From NCBI GenBank assembly GCA_038030265.1, contig CM075942.1, forward strand, positions 51,984,751-52,048,750: a DNA stretch of 64,000 nucleotides, in the 5' to 3' direction. Source of the stretch: Corythucha ciliata. Lineage: Eukaryota > Arthropoda > Insecta > Hemiptera > Tingidae. The notes below the pieces were generated by a model, which saw only the letters and a list, made by a program, of their open reading frames with translations, was not told the origin of the DNA and ran no database searches. The position numbers and the translations under genes are program-made. Of this stretch, positions 47,060 through 57,889 are shown piece by piece (positions within the stretch are counted from its first letter, which is position 1; every line of letters starts with the position of its first letter).

Positions 47060-48325
47060 CTTCTAATCCATTTGTCCAACTTCCACGTTAATTACATTAA
47101 ATGCCTTTTAATGATCACTTTTAATAAAAAATAACAAAAAGGAAACCTCTCAGCTGCTGGGGCACATTTAGTAAAAAAGGGTCCTTATTTTTTTACTTTA
47201 AATGTCATTAGAGGGTCTACGACTATTTATCTGTTGATATTGAACCCCCGCCCCCCGTTTCGTCCCATTCAAAATATTTTTTATTTGCTCTCTTTTCAAA
47301 GAGATATGAAAACCCGCTTTTATGCCAAAGAAGTTTAGATATCGAGTCCCGCAATGCCGTGATCCCTCGCTCTCATTCCACCACCAACACCACCGCTCTT
47401 CCGTTTTGATAAAATCTACGAAATTGCTGAGAGGCTCAACCCCTCCCAAAAAACGAGGTGGTGTCTTTCCTGAAAGTCACGTTATCAAGGGTGTCATCTT
47501 CACCCTGTTTTTTATTCCGACTGTGAGGAAGAAGGGTTGTAGGCAAAAACCCGCATGACCCATCGATGTGCGTGGAATTAGTATAACGAGGCGGGAGAGA
47601 AAATGGGGAACTTGCATGAATGCCCGATTTGGGAGAAAGTGTACCGGTGAATTAGCACATGGACAGAAGGATATCAACGGTAGTTGCAGCCAGATTGGTG
47701 CGTCCGGTGATTTTCAAAATACATTTCAAAGTTCTTTAGGAGGGGATGGATAGTGCGAGGGAAATGACGTCAATGTGCAGTTTTGAAGAATTTGAGGGAA
47801 CTGTAAAATGTTTGTTTACAAAAAATTACAAGAAAAATTGAACCCCGGAAAACGCGTCTTCCCCTCTCCCCTACATCATTCAATTCATTAAGTGCCGTTA
47901 GACGTAATCAAACCACCAATAAAAAATTTCTAAAAATTCGATTTAAAAAAACCCTTGATTGAGTTCGATATTTAATGTGAGCAATTGTCTTGTTGATGAG
48001 CCCTCTTCAAGAAACAATATTGCTTGAAAAATGTACAAGTTCCCCAATGTACAATTCGACCCATTCATTCCCAGTTCATTGCCGTGTTCGAGGCACAATT
48101 TGTGCTCACACAACCAATTAGGATAACAAATTTGAGCAGTACTGGACCTACCTATCGTAGCGATGGGCGTAGGGTGTCATTTTGATACCAGGGGTGCATT
48201 GCTCCTTCACCACTTCTAAATATTTTGTTGATTCTGTCAATAAGTGGGAGATGAACGGATTGAAGGTGGTTTAGAATGAGTTGCAGAGTTGACAGAATTC
48301 GACGGTTGGAATGGAGCCTTCATGA
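47060..48325. other. Unassigned stretch
   Basis: No gene is supported. Frames at 47198-47449 and 47322-47558 oppose one another and resemble no family. Confidence 0.55.
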
Positions 48326-48333
48326 AGCTTTGA

Positions 48334-48872
48334 TTTCCTAGAAAAGCGGTGCCGTATTATTACCGTATAAAATTTCCCTGTTTTTGGTTTGTGGGTAAGT
48401 TTACACTGTCCTATTTTTCTCTCCGGTTGCGTTGCGTTTGCTTGAAAAAACTGAAGGTAGAGCGAAGCCCCTACCTGTAAACTTACCCTTAAATCAAGCA
48501 ATAGTTGCCCAGAGAGCGGTAAACAGATACCGGCACCGCTTCCACCGCGGCGGGGGTGATGAACGTTTTTTTCCTCGCAGTTCATATTCCAACTATTCGG
48601 TAGTATTTTCTTTTAACATTATAGTAGCCGTAGTAGTCGTAGTAGTAGTCGTTTTCGGAAGTATTAATTACAATTTCGTCACCGTCCAGCGTCCAGGTAG
48701 TTTTCACGCTCATTGTAAACATAAAACGTTCACCGTCACCGTCAAAAACCGTTAATGAACAGTTCATCAGCATCATGAACGGCCGTCTCATTCGAAGCGG
48801 TGCAGCTGTCTGTTGACTGCTCTCTAAAAGGGAATGTTTTCAACCGTACTACGGCACCGCTTTTCTAGGAAA
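48334..48872. mobile_element. Non-autonomous DNA element with perfect 23-bp terminal inverted repeats
   Basis: TTTCCTAGAAAAGCGGTGCC plus three more bases at 48334-48356 has its exact reverse complement at 48850-48872. The ~540-bp interior holds a perfect 13-bp hairpin pair (GGGTAAGTTTACA at 48393-48405, TGTAAACTTACCC at 48476-48488), a TTGCTTGA/TCAAGCAA pair around it, a GTAGTAGTCGTAGTAGTAG-like triplet patch near 48625-48650 and CACCGTCACCGTC near 48735. Frames inside are short and do not look like a transposase. No clear target duplication is visible; the ends are palindromic at CTAG. The superfamily is undetermined. A type 1 array starts directly behind the right end. Confidence 0.82.
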
Positions 48873-48877
48873 GCGTT

Positions 48878-49760
48878 AAAGCGCTAAATTACGGAATTTT
48901 TTCCATTTTAACCTTGGAATTGCCTCCATGAACTGCGAGTTGGTGTTTTCTCATTTTGTAAATGCAAATGAGCACTCTTCCTCCTTTTTAGCCGTGAATT
49001 TAGCAATTTGTTTTCATGAATTGGAATTTTTTCAAGCTTATGATCGATTTTTCCAATTTTGAACGCGAACTAGCACGTTGTCTATATTTTAGATGCGATC
49101 TATCGCCTTTTCTTAATTTTGGCTGTGAATTGGCGTTTTTATTCAGTGGAGCTATGAATTTTCGCTTTCAGAGGGGAATTGATTTGCGCATTTTTACAAT
49201 TTCTGTCTTGGACTAAATCAAGAAGCCCCCCCCCCAAACCAGAAATGAGCGTTTTTCTAAATTTTAGTCATAAAAGGCCAGGGTCACCATAAATCTAGAG
49301 TTCTATCCGAATTTTGTATTTGGAAACCACGAATTAGCGCTTTTTGTCAACGTTAGCCCCAAATGAGCGCTTTTTCAAAATTTTTACAACGAATATTTGC
49401 GATTTTCCGGAACTTTAGCTTCGTACTCTGTCAATGAAAACCGCTTCCGCAATTTTAGCCGCCTAAGGATCTAAAGAAACTTGGGGTTAGCGTATTTATT
49501 CTATTTTAGCGTTGACGTGGCCTCCAGAGCCTGTGAATTAATGATTTTCTCAGTTCAAGCATAGTGAACTAGCTTTTAGTATAGCAAATAGCGCTTTTTC
49601 TCGATTGTCCTCGCGAATATGCCTCCAGATACTATGAATGAATTGGTGTACTTTTCTTAATTCTAGCGTCAAATGAGGGGATTTCTATTAATTTTAGCCG
49701 CGAAAGGACTAATAGAAACGGGGTACTCTCAATTTCAGGCACAGGCTTGCCCGGCGTAAG
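48878..49760 (+). repeat. Type 1 ~30-bp tandem array, forward
   Basis: Units of AATTAGCG, CTTTTTCTCAATTTTAGCC recur, with long-variant units containing CCTCCAtGAACTGCGAGTTGG near 48925, CCTCCAGAGCCTGTGAATTAATG near 49520 and CCTCCAGATACTATGAATG near 49622. Its left edge abuts the 23-bp terminal repeat of the neighbouring element. Plus-strand frames (49016-49216) only translate the repeat. Confidence 0.83.
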
Positions 49761-50195
49761 CTTTCTCTAAGATCGCCATGAACTTCGTCACGGAGTTTCT
49801 GCAGCCAAAATGGCTCCCCTCGTTCCTTTCATTTTCATCCACTCCATCGACCAAGTCCCACCCGCAACAACCCCTTGGATTCCGTTAATTGGCGACTAGA
49901 CTATTTTCTCGTCATGTACAGCCTGTCAAGGGGACAAGGGAAGACGAAAAAATCTCACGACAAATCCAACCTCACCCCATCTCTCGTCACTCAACCACTC
50001 CACCCTATCTTCAAATGCCAATTTGTTTCCTTTTGACAAAGTCTCCACGATCGTACTATATCTGAGCTTACACATCTAACAAGCTTCCTTTTAACAACCG
50101 TCGAATAAAGGGGAAATCAGCGATGAGGAAGTAATGGATAAGGGTAGGGGGAATTGTTGTATCACTATGATGGGAAGTAAAACGGAAATAAAACG

Positions 50196-50222
50196 TTTTT
50201 TTTTTTTTTTTTTTTTTTTTTT
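50196..50222. repeat. Poly-T tract, 27 bases
   Basis: An uninterrupted T-run. It could be the A tail of a retroposed sequence on the minus strand, but nothing recognisable precedes it on that strand. Confidence 0.95.
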
Positions 50223-50453
50223 ACGTTTACAATAGGAAATGTTTATATAAGCATAGTAAAAAAACAACCACGACGAATCAAGTTAAAATGGGGAAGAAGG
50301 CCTTTCTCCCGTTAATTATATTTCAAGCACACTCACCCTCAATGCTAAAAGGGGGTTGATCAACTGGTTTCCCTTGTGCCTTCTTTTTTGTGTGTGTCTT
50401 CAGGCAATTTCACTTGAACTCCAATCGATTTTAATCGAACTTGATACCGCGGC

Positions 50454-50454
<1 letters not shown>

Positions 50455-50489
<35 letters not shown>
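50455..50489. repeat. Poly-T tract, 35 bases
   Basis: An uninterrupted T-run about 230 bp from the previous one, with no recognisable retroposon next to it. Confidence 0.95.
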
Positions 50490-50492
<3 letters not shown>

Positions 50493-51615
50493 CGACTTTC
50501 TATTATTTAAATTTCTGTTCGAAGTAGAAAACGTATATCGTGAATAGAACAAGGATGACTCAGTGGTGAGTGGGGGTGCAAGGAAATGAAAGATCCGCGC
50601 CTTGGTGGGTTTAAATTATTGATGAGCCATCCCCCCCTACTCTCTTCTCAGTCTTTTCCATAGCGCGAGCTAGTTCTGGTTTCTGGTTTGTGAACAGTCA
50701 GTGGTTAGCGTGGAGTATAAGTGTGGTTGTTGGATGGGGGTGGGAGAAGGAACTTCCTTTTTCACGAAAGTACATGCATTGGTCTCATGTTTCATGCAAA
50801 GGAAAAGAACTTCCCTCCGTTCGACTTTTTCTCTTTCCTTCGACCAGACTCCCCTATTTTTTATATTATTTTCACCCTCTCCACCGCCCCCCCCCCGTCT
50901 AACTCGCTTTTACCATCCCTGTGACGCGTCAGTCTCACGTGTGCCCAGCCTCAAAGTTTTCCCCTCGCTCACAATTTGGTGATGTGTGGTCCTGCAGTGG
51001 TGGCGTAATCCATTTTCCCCCCCTACAGTTATTTACACTACAAATGAAGTGGGGTTGAGTTGATGAGTTCCGTGCGTCCAATTGTGGTGGGAGAAAAACG
51101 GCGTTCACCCTACGAGGTGGGTAAAAAAGGTTACCCAATCGAGGTAAATTTTGATTACCCTGCACACTTCAAAAGCAGTTAAAGCTTGCCCCCCTGGAGA
51201 ATTTAAATTTTGCGTGTCTTCTTTGAGGAAGACAAAAAAACTGACGTGTAAGGAACTGAGGAAGAGATGGTTATGTTTAGATTAAACGAGAGGGGCCCCT
51301 TCCAGGGGGAATTCCTCTTAAATTAAGCCGACCACTTTATTTTCGTATGAAAGTTTAATAGGTCCGACGGACGAGTATAGGTAAAGAGGTGCAAGAAGGG
51401 CAGCTCGGAAGCCGTCATGATGTTGGGGGGGGGGGGTAGGATAGGCTTTAGGATCGTGGTAAAGATGCACAGTTGGAAAGAGGACGATGAGGTGTGGTGG
51501 AAGAAGAAGCGTTAAATAACGTCACGGACTGGCTATATGTCACGCTACATTATTAAGCTAAAGTGGTTTGGAGTCCACCTCCTTTCTGTGGAGTTGTGAA
51601 GCTTCCGAGAACGAG

Positions 51616-52140
51616 TTATAGACACATGCACGGAAAATGGTTGTGGTAGATGGGTTGTGAGGGGGGGGGGTTTCGATTCCCTTTCTTTTTCGTAGAGCCA
51701 TGAAGAGTGATTCGAACAATCTTTCCATCATTGTCGATGGACATCGGGGGTCCGGGTTTCACGTCTGTTCTATAAAAATCCTTGACAGTGTCATTTATTG
51801 TGTCATTCACTCATAATTAAAGCTGAATGTGATTAAGTCTCTTCCCTTGGTATTTCATATCGCAAAAATTTCATCGTCGCTTCCATTTCCCCGACCCCAT
51901 AAGATGACGCCCGTTGACCTTTTATTCCCAACCCTAATGATCGGCGTTTCAAATTTGTTCATTTTCGAAGGGATTCCTTCGGTTCCGCGAGACATTCAAC
52001 TGCGGGGAATGATTTGTAGTTCTTTTTGAATCTTTTCGAGTTCTGCCACGCGGCATTTTTTTACCTCTCGCTGTGCCACGAATGAATTACGAGCCTTGCC
52101 ATAAATTTTACACCGGGATATCTGATAAGATTTGTGGTTG
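51616..52140 (-). other. Protein-like segments on the minus strand, possibly decayed exons
   Basis: Two minus-strand stretches have a charged, non-repetitive composition unlike neighbouring frames. One, near 52000-52110, reads KIYGKARNSFVAQREVKKC, then RVAELEKIQKELQIIPRS and a stop; its middle has an AGAG/GTAAAAA site that could serve as a splice donor. The other, near 51670-51790, reads DFYRTDVKPGPPMSIDNDGK then IVRITLHGSTKKKGNRN. A third charged stretch (KRKSRGKRQFDDTASDEFL) lies near 52460-52515. I do not recognise any family, stops lie between them, and no consistent exon chain could be drawn. Confidence 0.2.
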
Positions 52141-53519
52141 TGGTTCGAATGGATGCATTGAGGTGATGGAGGGGTGGGGTGAGTATAGGTGAGAGAGACA
52201 GGGCCATTCATTTATTTATTCGATCTGCGTCGCGAACAAGAAACACCGCGGAATAGCGAAGCTGCGTACAGGAGCAGCTGTTTTTTGCTACGAAGCACGG
52301 ATAACAGCACACAAAAAACTCTGCTGTGCCGAATTGGGTTAAAATCAACTAGAGTGGTTCTTGGTGGGAGTGGGGTGGCCAAGTTCGTGGTCCCCACCCT
52401 CGGAAAAGCTGTGTACGTATATGTAAGTACATCCCCCAAATCAGCTTTGATCAGGAATTCATCAGACGCTGTATCATCGAATTGCCTTTTCCCACGACTT
52501 TTCCTTTTAATCTTCATTAACCCTTTCCTTCTTTTTTTCTAATCAGTCTAAGCTCGACCGGTGCATTGTAAACTTCTAAACCACCACTGAACTTGTGTAA
52601 TTTTCCTTTCAATAAAAACTTTGTAATTTTTTAAAAACGAATTTGGTCAATCTCCAAATTTAAGTTGTATAGGTGACAATGATTACGAAGCTCATTAATG
52701 GATGATTATTGAAGCGAACATGTAGGAAACTCCTTCCTATTTTTAGTCACTTGGGATAGGCAAGGAGCTCAAGGCCATTACAGTCGTGGAAAAGCATGTG
52801 GTAGTTTTTCTCAGAAATCACTTCGCCGCCTCGTTCATTTCATTCTCTTGTAATAGCCGTTTTTCGTCTCGCAAAAGAATCATTTTTACACCCTCTCACT
52901 CTTTTCCCCCCTTCCACTCTTATTTCACACTCTCTGTCTCATAGAGTCCATCAGGACGACGCGTTCGAGATTTCTCTCCCCCTCCCTTCCCAGCCATTAA
53001 ACCACCCTTATTATTCATGTTCGACGTGTCTCACTTTAATCACGGGAGCTCTCCTCTCGTATCATTGTAAAAAAAAGGAAAATCAAATCCACACGATAGA
53101 GATTTTCGTCCTGACTCGACTAAAGTATATATCGGTTCCTGCTAGGAGTGGGATCAACGGGGGAATTAGAACGGCGTCAGTGGAATTCTAATAACTCCTT
53201 TGAGCCCCTCCCCTTCACCAGTACAGGGTGAATAAAACTGCTGAGTGTGTGTGTGTTACATTCTTACAATATTTTTCTCTAAGAAAATGAAGAACGTCCG
53301 GGCATGTTTCGGTTAGAAAGAGACAGGGGTGGTTTTATGGAAGTGGTGATAGGGGTGATTGCCACCACCGTCAGCTCAGCCAAGAGAAGCCTCAGAGAAG
53401 AGGGGGGGGGGAATTGAAGAGATCCAAGTGTGAGGGAGAGCAAATCCGATATCTAGACCCTAGAACTAGGAAGATGGAAAATAACTTAATAACTATTTTT
53501 AAGTATTAATTGGTGGTTC

Positions 53520-54293
53520 CAAAGTTTGGATTTGAAGGAGTTTAATCCAGTAAATTTGGATTTGTTTGAAAGAGCCAAACCCACGAAATTTTGCTTTTGA
53601 GGGAGCGTATCCCGTGGAATTGGTGTTTAAAAGAGCAAAATTGCCTGAAATTGGGATTTGAAGGAGACGAATGCAGAATTTTCACATTTGAAAATCCGCG
53701 TAACTGGCGTTTTTAATAGCCAGAATAACAAAATGTTGCTTTATGAGTTACCCAAATCCATAGGTGCATTTTGTTTTTGAAAAAGATAAATTAGTTTTCG
53801 AATCAGTCAAAGCTGCGAAACCGATTTTAAAAAGAGCTAAAGCCGCGATATTTTGTTTTTGAAATAGGAAAAATACGCGAAATTGTGACTGAAATTGCAT
53901 AAATTCTGTTGTGAAAAAGCCAAATCCACGAGATTTGGTTATGGAATGGAAGAACGAATTTCCGAGGGGGGGAATTGTCGTCTGAAGAGGGCAAAGTCCA
54001 ATTTTGGTTTTTAAACCAAAATTATTTTTTTTCGAATTTTTTAAAGTTTTTCGAATCAACTAAAATTATAGGAAGAGCTTATGGCATGAAATTCGTCCTA
54101 TCGTGAATCGCCAAAATTGAGCTTTGAAAGAGCCAAACTAACGAAATTATGTTGTTGAGAGATCAAAAAGCCCTAAAATTTGGATTTGAACGAGCTAAAT
54201 GAGGAAAATTTTATTTTTAGAGGTTGAAACTTGGGTTCAAAATAGACTAAATTGAGATATGGTTTTAGGAAGAGCCAATTATCACGCAGGATT
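53520..54293 (-). repeat. Type 2 ~30-bp tandem array, reverse
   Basis: Plus-strand units carry GAGCCAAACCCACG, AAATTTTG and TTTTTGA with ~30-bp spacing (for example near 53572, 53920 and 54130). The right end runs directly into copy 2 of the dispersed repeat, so the arrangement mirrors 706-1740 in inverted form. Confidence 0.85.
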
Positions 54294-54512
54294 TGTTTTG
54301 GATCAGATCTTTATGAGATATTGAGCTATAATGTCTGGTAGAATGTTCTTGTTGAATGTTCCAGGTAGAAAGCTCTGGATTCTGGGATTTTTGGGGCCGT
54401 ATTCCCAAATTGTTTTGTTTCAATCAAATCGCTAACACCAAATTCACCCAGATTCAGACACTCCAATACAAAATTTGGTTTTTGGGAAACAGAGACAGTG
54501 GGCTTTCAGGCA
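54294..54512 (-). mobile_element. Dispersed repeat, copy 2 (head of a composite element)
   Basis: In reverse complement this matches 706-897 block by block (see there), with some 25 extra bases in the middle. On the plus strand GGGGCCGTATTCCCAAATTG begins at about 54393, and CAAAATTTGGTTTTTGGGAAAC lies near 54468-54490. These two can pair imperfectly, giving a foldback within the repeat. Its junction with the array (GATCCAAAAC, AATCCtGCG, GGCTCTTcCTAAAACC in reverse) is the same as in copy 1. Confidence 0.77.
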
Positions 54513-54908
54513 ATTTTTTTTTCAATATGATTTTATTGAGAAATTAGGCGAATAGGATAAGTGTGAGGGAGGGAAGGGTGAGAACACAATTTACCGCCCC
54601 ACGGAGGCCTGAAACCGCTCCTGGAAAGAGATTGGGGTGAGGATATAAAAACTGATACTAATCTTTCGACTGCTTGAAGGCTACATGACGTTATTGATTA
54701 TACTACAGGACGCAAACGCTTTTTAGATGATCAGCCTATAAAGTCATTATCAATAATTGCCTTCTACCAATTTAATCGTTTACAAAACCCTTCCTCCCTC
54801 ACGCTCAAACGTCAAAGTTGCCTTGATGGCAGGACTTCTGACTGAATAAACGACAAATATGAGTAGCGTGGCAAAGCAAACGCCATTAAATCTTTCTCGA
54901 AAGATTTC

Positions 54909-54943
54909 TCCTCTTCTTCTTCTTCTTCTTCTTCTTCTTCTTC
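54909..54943. repeat. (CTT)n microsatellite
   Basis: About 11 tandem CTT units without interruption. Confidence 0.95.
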
Positions 54944-55902
54944 ACCAGTGTAATATCATCCCGTTGTTTCATAGCCTAATCAGATGAGAAAAGCACTTGA
55001 AACAATTAAAATTGTGAATCGGGAGCGTTTAAGAGCAGCTTCTTCCTACTTCTTCACCACCTCTCCGCCGACACCAGACCACGGGATTAATATCTAGCAG
55101 CTCCCTTTTCGCTGAATGAAATATGAAACCATTTCATCTTTGTCGCACCCATGCTTTCGAATACTTCTCCCAACCACCTCCACCACCCCGCTTTCATCAG
55201 ATGATGTTGATGAGGGGTGGTGGAGGGGGGTAGGCATGGTTAAAGCACGAGTCCCTCTCCCAATTAAACTGCGGAAGGGAAGTTTTGATGTCTCGAAGCC
55301 CGTTCGCATTATTAATTGAAGTGAAGAGACTAAAAGGGAAAACCCTTCATCTTCAACTCCCCTCCTCCCTTCCACAAGGGCTCACACAGTGCGTAGCACC
55401 GTGTTCCCCCCTCCCACAACCCCCAGGGTATAACAAATACATTTCCAGCCAGGTTTCCACTATTAATCACTCTATCTATTTCACTTTCCAAGACCCTTTA
55501 GTGGCTTTTGAGAGAGTAGGATGGGGGGGAGGGTCCATGAGATATTCAAAGAAAACCCCTCCCCCCCTACAACCACAGTTCTTTCTTCATAAGATTTCCT
55601 GGAAAAGGCCCTTCCTCTTTTAAAGAGTGTATGGTAAAATAATTTAATAATGTAGTAGGCCGCCCTTAGCCTGAGTAAAGAACTGGATTGTTCCTTGCCA
55701 AAGGGCGGGGGGATAAGGGTGTGATATAGTGTTTTACACTTGTCAGCATGATTTATACGGGGAGGTTTCTGTCTGTGCCTCCCATACAGAACAATATACA
55801 CACCGTGATGGTGGTGAGGTGCGGAGAGAGAGCCTTTCTTATGCATAGACCTTCCCCCCTACTCTTCTCGTATCAACCACAAGTACGAATTTGGTCACTG
55901 GG

Positions 55903-55909
<7 letters not shown>

Positions 55910-55934
<25 letters not shown>
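55910..55934. repeat. Poly-A tract, 25 bases
   Basis: An uninterrupted A-run after GGTCTTTTT. No polyadenylation signal or recognisable retroposon body lies just upstream. Confidence 0.93.
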
Positions 55935-55935
<1 letters not shown>

Positions 55936-57889
55936 CTCAACATGCCTGCGGATTATTGCAACACAAATGAGTTCACCCAAACACAATGTAACCTTTCTTC
56001 CTGAAAATTCCATTTCTAAATGATTTGTGAGCAACTCCCCCCTCACCCCTTCTTCCTAGTACATACTAACAAAGAAGTGCAGCGGGTTGTTAATAAGGGT
56101 GAGTGCCTTAAAATTATTCAACAATTTTTTTTTGTGGAAATCAAGTTATGCGAACGAAAATGCGAGTTCGTGACAAGGAAACCAAGCCGGTGGATTGCTT
56201 CTAAATAGCTTCAAGGGGTGGAAAGGAAACGTGTCGTTCTTCGGAGACGGTAGATTTCTCTCTGTTTTTATTTTATTTTTTTTCCTCTCTCTCCTCTTCG
56301 CATGACGACGGCGACGAGCACGCTCTTTCAATAGCAAACAAAGAGTTTATCCATTAGTGACCCCCCCCCCCCCACGATTCCTCCCCATAATAATTCCATG
56401 GGTCCGGTTGTTATTAGAAAGGGTTGGTTGATAAGCTAAAGGAAGTGAAATTGTACAAAAGTCATAATTTCAAGCTCAAAATCTTGTGCAGAAAGAGAAA
56501 AGAATAACCTAGAAAGGGGAAAAGACCGAGGACTAGGGTTACAAATCGGGACAATGAGGCAATAAGAGTTGAACCTCCACCCCCGTGGCACCCTCAAAAT
56601 TGTGGTTCTTTACAAAATACCTTGAGGGAAGAGAAGCGAGAGAGAGAGAAAGCAAGATAAATAAAAAAAACGGTTTTGAGAACTGCTATACCCCATTTAT
56701 CCCGTCCCTTAAATCCACGTGACCCCCACTTTTCCACGCTCCATACGACTCTAAAGTTACCGTCCCCTTCACCTCATCACTTGTCCGTAGGACCTCTCAG
56801 GGAAATTGTGCCATAGAAAAAGAAAAGTTTGGATAGAATGATGCGGCGGTGCGGGTGAGGGGCATGATTTGCTAGGTGTAGTGGTCGAGAGATGAGTTGA
56901 TGGTGTGTGGGGGGGGGGGCTCGAAGAGTCCGTATAATTTAGCAATTACACCCAGGCACTCTCTCCTCAATCTCTCTCTCTCTCTCTCTTGGTACCCGGG
57001 AGCAATATATCAGCTCCCACCGACTCTGTCCGTGTCACAAGCGTAACCTCTCCCCCCCTCCTACAGCATCACCCTACTCTCAACAAGGCTTTAGTATTCC
57101 CATTGCGTTCTATGTTTTCCTTCAAGCCAAAACCCTCGTTCGACCCACCCCCCCTTCACCAACCATCCCATCCTAACCCGTTCCCATGACCCCCTGAAGG
57201 GCTTTGTTTTACTCTCTTCCCCATATCCCCCCTCACAGCTCCGAACGTTTTCCATTCGAGCATTCAAGCTAGAAACCTCCGAAACACTATCCCTTGATGT
57301 TTGCTTGCAGGCTGAGTCGTTCTTATAACGAATTTAGGGCACTAGAGGGAAGGAGTCATGGGTTATGCATTATTTAAATAATCAAAATTAAAATTAGGTA
57401 CGTTCAATTACATGAAAAGGGGTCTGGATGAAGGGAATAAAAACATGTAACCTCTGTTTTAACGTTGTCTATTTAAAGAAATTGTTTCCTCCATTTATAT
57501 TTTTCTTTTCTCTTCCCTCTAATGTATTTATTCCGGAAGTTATAAGCGGCAGACTTCATTGTACGAAAAGTGGCGGCATGAATAAGAGAAGGGATGGCCC
57601 GAAAGTGAGGGGTAAGCTTTGTGCTTCTTCAGGCAGTTTAGTTCTTCGCTTTTCACTCGCTTTATTATATTTTCCCGGGGCACTGCTGTCAATTTCACGC
57701 AAAAAGCCAGCAAAACATTATGAGGGGATTCTGAAAAGTTCAAAATAGAACTTGGTTTATTGTGGTTAGGGTGACCCCAGATGTACTGCCTTTTTGGCAT
57801 GCGGTATACTTGTGTACTCGTTGAAACAACACACACACCTTGGAAACTCTGTAAATTGTACTGCTTCTTGTTGATAATAGGACGGAGAA

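Larger units (their letters stand above)
49765..53515. other. Unassigned stretch with long T-runs
   Basis: About 3.7 kb without a confident gene. Two T-runs, 50196-50222 (27 bases) and 50455-50489 (35 bases), are the longest in the window. Poly-C and poly-G runs lie near 50885, 51424-51436 and 51661. Possible protein-like segments at 51.6-52.1 kb are listed separately. AATAAA on the plus strand lies near 52609, with no supported gene in front of it. Confidence 0.5.
54520..57885. other. Unassigned stretch
   Basis: No gene is supported in about 3.4 kb. It contains (TTC)n at 54909-54943, an A-run at 55910-55934 and a 13-base poly-C run at 56361-56373, plus CTCTCT sequence near 56970. Frames on both strands overlap at 55.1-55.9 kb and are low complexity. 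Confidence 0.55.

Noticed and set aside
50196..50489. Two long T-runs as A tails of minus-strand retroposons
   Set aside because: Neither has AATAAA, a recognisable body or target duplication next to it, so only the tracts are annotated.
52189..52542. Plus-strand 117-residue frame followed by AATAAA near 52609 as a gene end
   Set aside because: The peptide is not recognisable, ends in a low-complexity F/L-rich tail, and is opposed by a similar-length frame on the other strand; a lone AATAAA is common in AT-rich DNA.
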